Shown: one piece after another, positions 20,087 through 24,310 of the stretch
How the letters are laid out: each line of letters begins with the position of its first letter
Numbering within the stretch: the stretch's first letter is position 1
Assembly (NCBI RefSeq): GCF_000003605.2
Contig: NW_003150760.1
Location: forward strand, 374,136-398,445
Origin: Saccoglossus kowalevskii
Lineage: Eukaryota; Hemichordata; Enteropneusta; Harrimaniidae
Direction: 5' to 3'
DNA: 24,310 nt
Made by a program: the position numbers and the translations under genes
The notes under the pieces: model-generated
Database searches by the model: none
The model's input: the letters and a program-made list of their open reading frames with translations, nothing else
What the model was told of the DNA's origin: nothing

Positions 20087-20162
20087 CCCCCCCCCCCCCG
20101 CTTTAAAATGGAAACCATAACTGTGGAAGCATCAGTGTTGCTTCACTGGGTGGGGGGGGGGG
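20087..20162. repeat. C13 / G11 inverted pair with inner stem
   Basis: A C run (20087-20099) and a G run (20152-20162) flank a 52-base loop whose centre has its own stem (gaagca 20126-20131 against tgcttc 20139-20144). The whole can fold into one hairpin; the G run could also take part in a quadruplex. Confidence 0.6.
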
Positions 20163-20242
20163 TTGTATGGATGTGCAATTGAACTTGTGATGTGGTTGTA
20201 CTGTTTGACGTAAGAATGAAAAGTTTGTACTGGTAAGATAGT

Positions 20243-20464
20243 TTGACACCACATACAGTAATTGATGGGAAAACTTTGACAGCCAAAGGTGATGTTAATG
20301 ACAAAAGTCAGGCGAAACAAATTCAATCCCTGAAAAAAAACAGTCACCAGCCTGCACATCAAAGTGGATTCATGCCCAACAATGTTAGGGTGACGCAAGC
20401 TCAAACCTCGTACCATTGCCCCAAAATTACAATAAATATGCAAAATTTTGACTGGAAAACCTAA
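20243..20464 (+). CDS. Hypothetical 73-codon reading frame
   Basis: A short polar, Gln/Lys-rich frame that opens at a non-ATG codon in the listed frame and ends FDWKT. No motif was recognised. It lies just before the Crypton relic; a pyrimidine-rich tract ending in acag (about 20476-20512) separates them and could be a splice acceptor. Confidence 0.2.
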   Translation: MTPHTVIDGKTLTAKGDVNDKSQAKQIQSLKKNSHQPAHQSGFMPNNVRVTQAQTSYHCPKITINMQNFDWKT

Positions 20465-20578
20465 AGTAAAAGTGTTTTTTTCTTTGTCTTTTTGTCTTTG
20501 TGGGACGACAGCGAATAGTATAGAAATTTATAATTAGTCAGTTACACAAAAGTGGCCAACTCAGAATACCTTAGAATT

Positions 20579-21504
20579 ATGGCACCTCGAAAAAATAGAA
20601 TGAGCTTCTGGCCAAATTTCAGCATAAGGAAGGACGGAGACGAATATAGGCCAGCTTCCCTCGCCAACATGAAGTGTAGTTTGGAGCGCTATCTTCACGA
20701 TAAGAAGTACTCCACAAGTCTAAATGATCGAGTTTTTCACAAGTTAAATCAAGCTATACGAGCTAAACAACTAGTCAATCTCAAAGGTAAAGGAAAAGGT
20801 AGAAATTTCGGATGAAGAGGAGGAAGTTATGTGGCAAACCTGTGTGCTGGAAATCCATAACCCCCAGAGTGCTAATAATGTTCTTTTCTTTTCGGCAAAC
20901 ACTACGGCATGAGAGGTCGACAACTACAATATGGCGTTGGTACTGAATATTTAGAAATACCTTCCACCCACAGCCTGCAAGCCCGACTCGGACTTTTATC
21001 GCACTCCACTTCCACCACATTTGATCAAGTCTGACGTTTGGTATTATCCACGGCCGCTCAGAACGTTAGGCCGGTATATCCGGTTGAAAAGCTAATCATT
21101 CTGTACGCAAGACTTGCGTTAAACGTTTGTCATCTGATGGTGTCGCCGCCCATATAAAATTGCAAAATTGACCGGTAATCAGAATCTAGCTAGTCTCCAA
21201 CATTACGATCACGGACTCAATCTAACCGAACAAAAGGAATTATCGTTTATTTTGAGCGATGCAAACAAGCAAGTTGTACCTTGCGATCAAGGTATAAATA
21301 AACTTGACCCTGTCTCACCAATGGGAACCGAACATGACAAGTTTCAGAATGTTCACCGCCGGCGCCATTATTAACAATTGTACCATCACAATGAATGTAA
21401 CTGTTCCGGGAAAGAATGTGTCACCCACGCATGTTAAATCACGCAAATTTATTCGTATATGGGTTATTGATACTAGCTCAGAATCTAGCCAGGAAGTTGA
21501 TTAG
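20579..21504 (+). pseudogene. Crypton-type tyrosine recombinase relic
   Basis: ATG at 20579 opens a 79-codon frame with YRPASLANMKCSLERYL and VFHKLNQAIRAKQL, the DNA-binding front part seen in Crypton and KIAA1958-type proteins. Shifted frames follow: EEEEVMWQTCVLEIHNPQSA (about 20805-20865), FGKHYGMRGRQLQYGVGTEY (about 20892-20950), then the catalytic NHSVRKTCVKRL (about 21094-21130, HxxR box), KIAKLTGNQNLASLQHYDHG (from about 21158, catalytic Tyr in HYD), and a tail with INNCTITMNVTV and IRIWVIDTSSES, ending with TAG at 21502-21504. The usual TGH is TGN. The region with the first catalytic Arg is not recognisable between 20950 and 21090. Several frameshifts make it inactive. Confidence 0.7.
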
Positions 21505-22743
21505 AACTTATTTTTTATAAATTTACTCCAAGCAAACGAAAGTAGTTCCGGGAACTTCTTTGATCATTGAACCTCTGTTGCTATTGACGGTCCTTACATG
21601 GCTCACTGGACCGCAAAAATCCCCGGATGCTCCTATTGTAGTGTGTGTTTGATTGACGGGCGGATGAAGGCATGTGATAAAAGACCATTGGTTAGAAAGA
21701 AATGTACAAGGGACTAATTTATAAAAACATTTGATTTACTTAATCGACTAAAATATGTGCATGGCAGGTCTGAACGTTCGGACGTTTCAGAATGCCTCAA
21801 ATCAAATGTGGTCACGGTATTCAACACATTCTGACCCCATTGAAGACACAAAGTACATCATAAAAAGGCAAACATTACTCCGTCAAATGGCAAGTTTATC
21901 CAGTATCACAAAATAAGTATGTTGATTTTGAGAACCGAAATAGGGAGGCCCAAATACAAGTTGAAACGCAGGACATTCCCACAGTAGGACATCCAGGCCA
22001 CCCCAAACGTAATCACATTCGCTGTTAACAAAGAGTGGGGTAACAATGTTTTTTTTAATGCAATCTACTATATTTTCATAAATATATCAATTATATTTTC
22101 ATCTAGAGCACCATATTTGCCAAATACTGATAAATCAAACACATCAATGGTGTAACATTAACCCCTTAGCAAGACTTGGACTACAGGCAACCACATGGGT
22201 AGAGTCCACAATTTCCACAATGATACAGTCAGTAACTATAAAGTAGAATAGCGTCTCAGGATTTGACAATATTAGACCAAAACAAACAGTGAATCGCCCT
22301 TAGTCTGAACAATTACATGAAAGACCTATATTCTTAAAACTACTGCACAATACACACATGTAACCATCAATGTATAAGTTCATACATGTATGTGGATATC
22401 ATGTCGTAAATTATATGTGGACAGTATGCAAAGTCATTTATACAATATTCATTCCAACAATTCTTTGCAATAACAATGAAAATAGGACCACAACATAAAA
22501 ATGTTTTGACTATTTAATTGCTTCAAACGCTTACTATAGGACGTTGCTGCAATGGTGTGTCACATTTTCTGGATAAATTTTACACAATGCAATTACCCAC
22601 AGAAATAACACTTCCGATTATCAAATGATATTCAAAATAAAAATAATTATGACGTTGTGAAAGTGGTCACGGCGCACCGATTTGATGAATAAATTAGGAA
22701 CTCAGTACAAAGAATCCATAGTTAATTTAAAAAGTTTCCAACA
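21505..22743. other. Spacer with a short Cys-containing frame
   Basis: Around 21590-21715 one plus-strand frame reads PGCSYCSVCLIDGRMKACDK and then KKC, a possible Cys cluster of a decayed element, but it is too short to assign. The rest is AT-rich with no feature seen. Confidence 0.3.
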
Positions 22744-23466
22744 TTACTTACAATTTCCCATGTAAGTGCCTTTAAACAGTGCATGATTTAACAACCTACT
22801 ACAACGACACAATAAGCAAGAGACGATTTGAAAAGCATATTTAAATTTCAGGGCGGCCATGACAAAGAGCACTTGCGTAAACAAGCGAAAATTTCGCTGC
22901 GACATGAAATTTGTTATTACACCTGTCGTTTTGTTCTCAGGACAAATAGCATGGACGTCACGCAGAAATAATTGACCAGAATCTAGTAAATATTTGTACG
23001 TTATTTTTCTCAGCAAAAAGAATGTTCGGTCAAACGACAACAACACAGGTGGGCGCACTAACACAAAGAAACAACAAGAACAAGCCATTGAAAACATTTC
23101 CTCAACACGACCACAAGAAAACACAGTTGTCGTCCTAACAACATCCAAAGCCATGGAACTATCACTGGAATAGAACTGCAGTAAAATTCGCATCCAATAC
23201 GCAAAGCCACGCCATAACATGGCCAACATTGTTGCTACTTTGAAGTCGTTCGCTGCAATGGCACGGATTGCTAAAGTCACAATTTGCTCATGCGCTGTAT
23301 CTGGTAATAGCGCCCCCTTAGGTCGAAATGTGTTTGTTTTTTTCAATTTGTCTAGCGACCAAACTTTCGAAGTCGAAAATGATACTTTTTTCGGATGTGT
23401 TATTTTACACAAAAAAATATTGATAATTAATTGAAAATTGTTCATGCTTTTACACGTATATAACAT
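22744..23466 (-). CDS. Intact 240-codon ORF, unknown protein
   Basis: This is the longest uninterrupted frame in the window. The first ATG is at 23466-23464; the frame is open to 23484 upstream. At this base composition a chance frame of this length is very unlikely. The predicted protein has a helical middle (HEQIVTLAIRAIAANDFKVA), a Cys-containing hydrophobic stretch that could cross a membrane (MFSMACSCCFFVLVRPPVLL), a second hydrophobic stretch near the C-terminus (LFVMAALKFKYAFQIVSCLL) and CLLCRC. No family was recognised. The DNA around it is richer in CpG than the transposon relics, and a 71-codon plus-strand frame (23219-23434) overlaps it, so the region might instead be a host promoter or first exon on the other strand. 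Confidence 0.35.
   Translation of the reverse strand: MLYTCKSMNNFQLIINIFLCKITHPKKVSFSTSKVWSLDKLKKTNTFRPKGALLPDTAHEQIVTLAIRAIAANDFKVATMLAMLWRGFAYWMRILLQFYSSDSSMALDVVRTTTVFSCGRVEEMFSMACSCCFFVLVRPPVLLSFDRTFFLLRKITYKYLLDSGQLFLRDVHAICPENKTTGVITNFMSQRNFRLFTQVLFVMAALKFKYAFQIVSCLLCRCSRLLNHALFKGTYMGNCK
23309..23322 (-). promoter_or_regulatory. CTCF-like motif (tentative)
   Basis: The minus strand reads cctaagggggcgct, matching the AGGGGGCGCT core of the bilaterian CTCF motif but lacking the usual A after the first C. A single match by eye is weak evidence. Confidence 0.2.
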
Positions 23467-23484
23467 AACCTCTATAAGAAACAC

Positions 23485-24310
23485 CGGTGCGTTACTGGCT
23501 TAGAATCGCCGATTTCAAAGCCAAAAACCTCGAGCGGGCAGGTGGTTGTATGAGCAAAACATAACAAAGGATATAAATGACAGAACAACAGACATATTGT
23601 TTCATTCACGAGTAAAATACAATCGTTCAGATATTGGACGATACAAAAGTTTTAGGTTTGAGTGATGTTTAACATTTGAGGAGATTTGTTATTCGCAAGT
23701 TTAAAAGGCAATTAACATTGCATTAATAAAGATATGTACAGAAAGTAATTAAAAATGATTCTTGAAAGGGGCGAAAAACTAAAACAAGCGATTATTTGCT
23801 AGAGATTCACATCGTATAAGTTTCAATTACGAGAAGGGCAGTTCTGATATATTTCCATGTCAGCTTATTCATCAGCATCATTCCTATGTTAACTATGATT
23901 TCCATGAAGCATGTAGTCCGGGTACTCTAGTAGTTGTCCAACAACAGTGGATATAGCATCGTTGTTGTTTTGTTTTTTTTGTTTTTTTTTTAAACTTTTC
24001 ATGTTTTTTAAAATATAATATATATAATATAATACATAAATTACATATCTTTCTTTTCTGAATATAAGAGAGATAAACATTTTGCCTTCTATAATAATAT
24101 TGAATATGGCAATGCATATCGTCATTAGATCAAAAAGGGCATCGTTGATGCACCAAAGCGATAACATTTGAACAATACACGATACGAGTTCATTGTCTGA
24201 TTTACTGGCCGATCACGTTCAACTTATTCTATCGCTATAAATGTGTACAATTGGTTTGGGATTTGTTTCTATCGTTCACTGCTTTACGTCGAGTGTTTAT
24301 TAGATCAAAT
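23485..24310. other. AT-rich right flank
   Basis: Contains T-runs (23969-23991) and an (AT)-rich simple stretch near 24011-24034. The overlapping minus-strand frames here are low-complexity Lys/Tyr products and are not supported as genes. Confidence 0.5.

Noticed and set aside
23889-24167. Minus-strand frames of 74-92 codons
   Set aside because: Low-complexity Lys/Tyr/Ile products of T-runs and AT repeats.
1-24310. tRNA, rRNA, CRISPR array, bacterial operon signals
   Set aside because: None recognised; intron signals and transposon families indicate eukaryotic DNA.

Overview
The window reads as nuclear DNA of an invertebrate metazoan, probably marine (lineage inferred only). It is AT-rich, has GT-AG intron signals, and is packed with decayed transposons of families typical of molluscs, cnidarians and other invertebrates: DIRS, CACTA/TNP2, Tx1/L1-type LINE and Crypton. 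There is no bacterial gene organisation. No rRNA, tRNA or CRISPR array was recognised. Almost every coding region is a relic broken by stops and frameshifts, so most genes are entered as pseudogenes.

Layout from left to right. Positions 2-280 hold an acidic C-terminal tail that may end a retroelement polyprotein, followed by a G-run. Positions 888-4784 hold a DIRS-type tyrosine-recombinase retrotransposon on the minus strand, with Gag, RT, RNase H and YR in order between short inverted termini. Positions 5113-7365 hold a CACTA (TNP2-like) transposase on the plus strand with one still recognisable intron. Positions 7729-8041 hold a short acidic reading frame of unknown role. Positions 9500-10720 hold a broken, Cys-containing membrane glycoprotein-like reading frame that may be an LTR-element envelope. 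Positions 11821-15932 hold two LINE copies head to tail: ORF1 plus ORF2 of the first, then RT and C-terminus of a second. The 3' end of the second LINE abuts a 1.6-kb segment (15931-17531) bounded by near-identical inverted repeats of about 31 bp. That segment carries, on the minus strand, a PIN/FEN-like nuclease reading frame fused to a Cys cluster. Positions 18552-19052 hold two direct repeat units of about 0.25 kb. Positions 20579-21504 hold a Crypton-type tyrosine recombinase relic on the plus strand. Positions 22744-23466 hold a 240-codon intact, unrecognised minus-strand ORF in CpG-rich DNA, the best candidate for non-transposon sequence.

The elements do not act together as a pathway; they are successive insertions. 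Points of interest are the TIR-bounded nuclease/Cys-cluster segment, the two unrelated tyrosine-recombinase element types in one window, parallel damage to the catalytic YADD motif in both LINE copies, a reading frame running uninterrupted from one LINE into the next, and the intact orphan ORF at the right. All identifications come from reading motifs by eye; no database search was possible.
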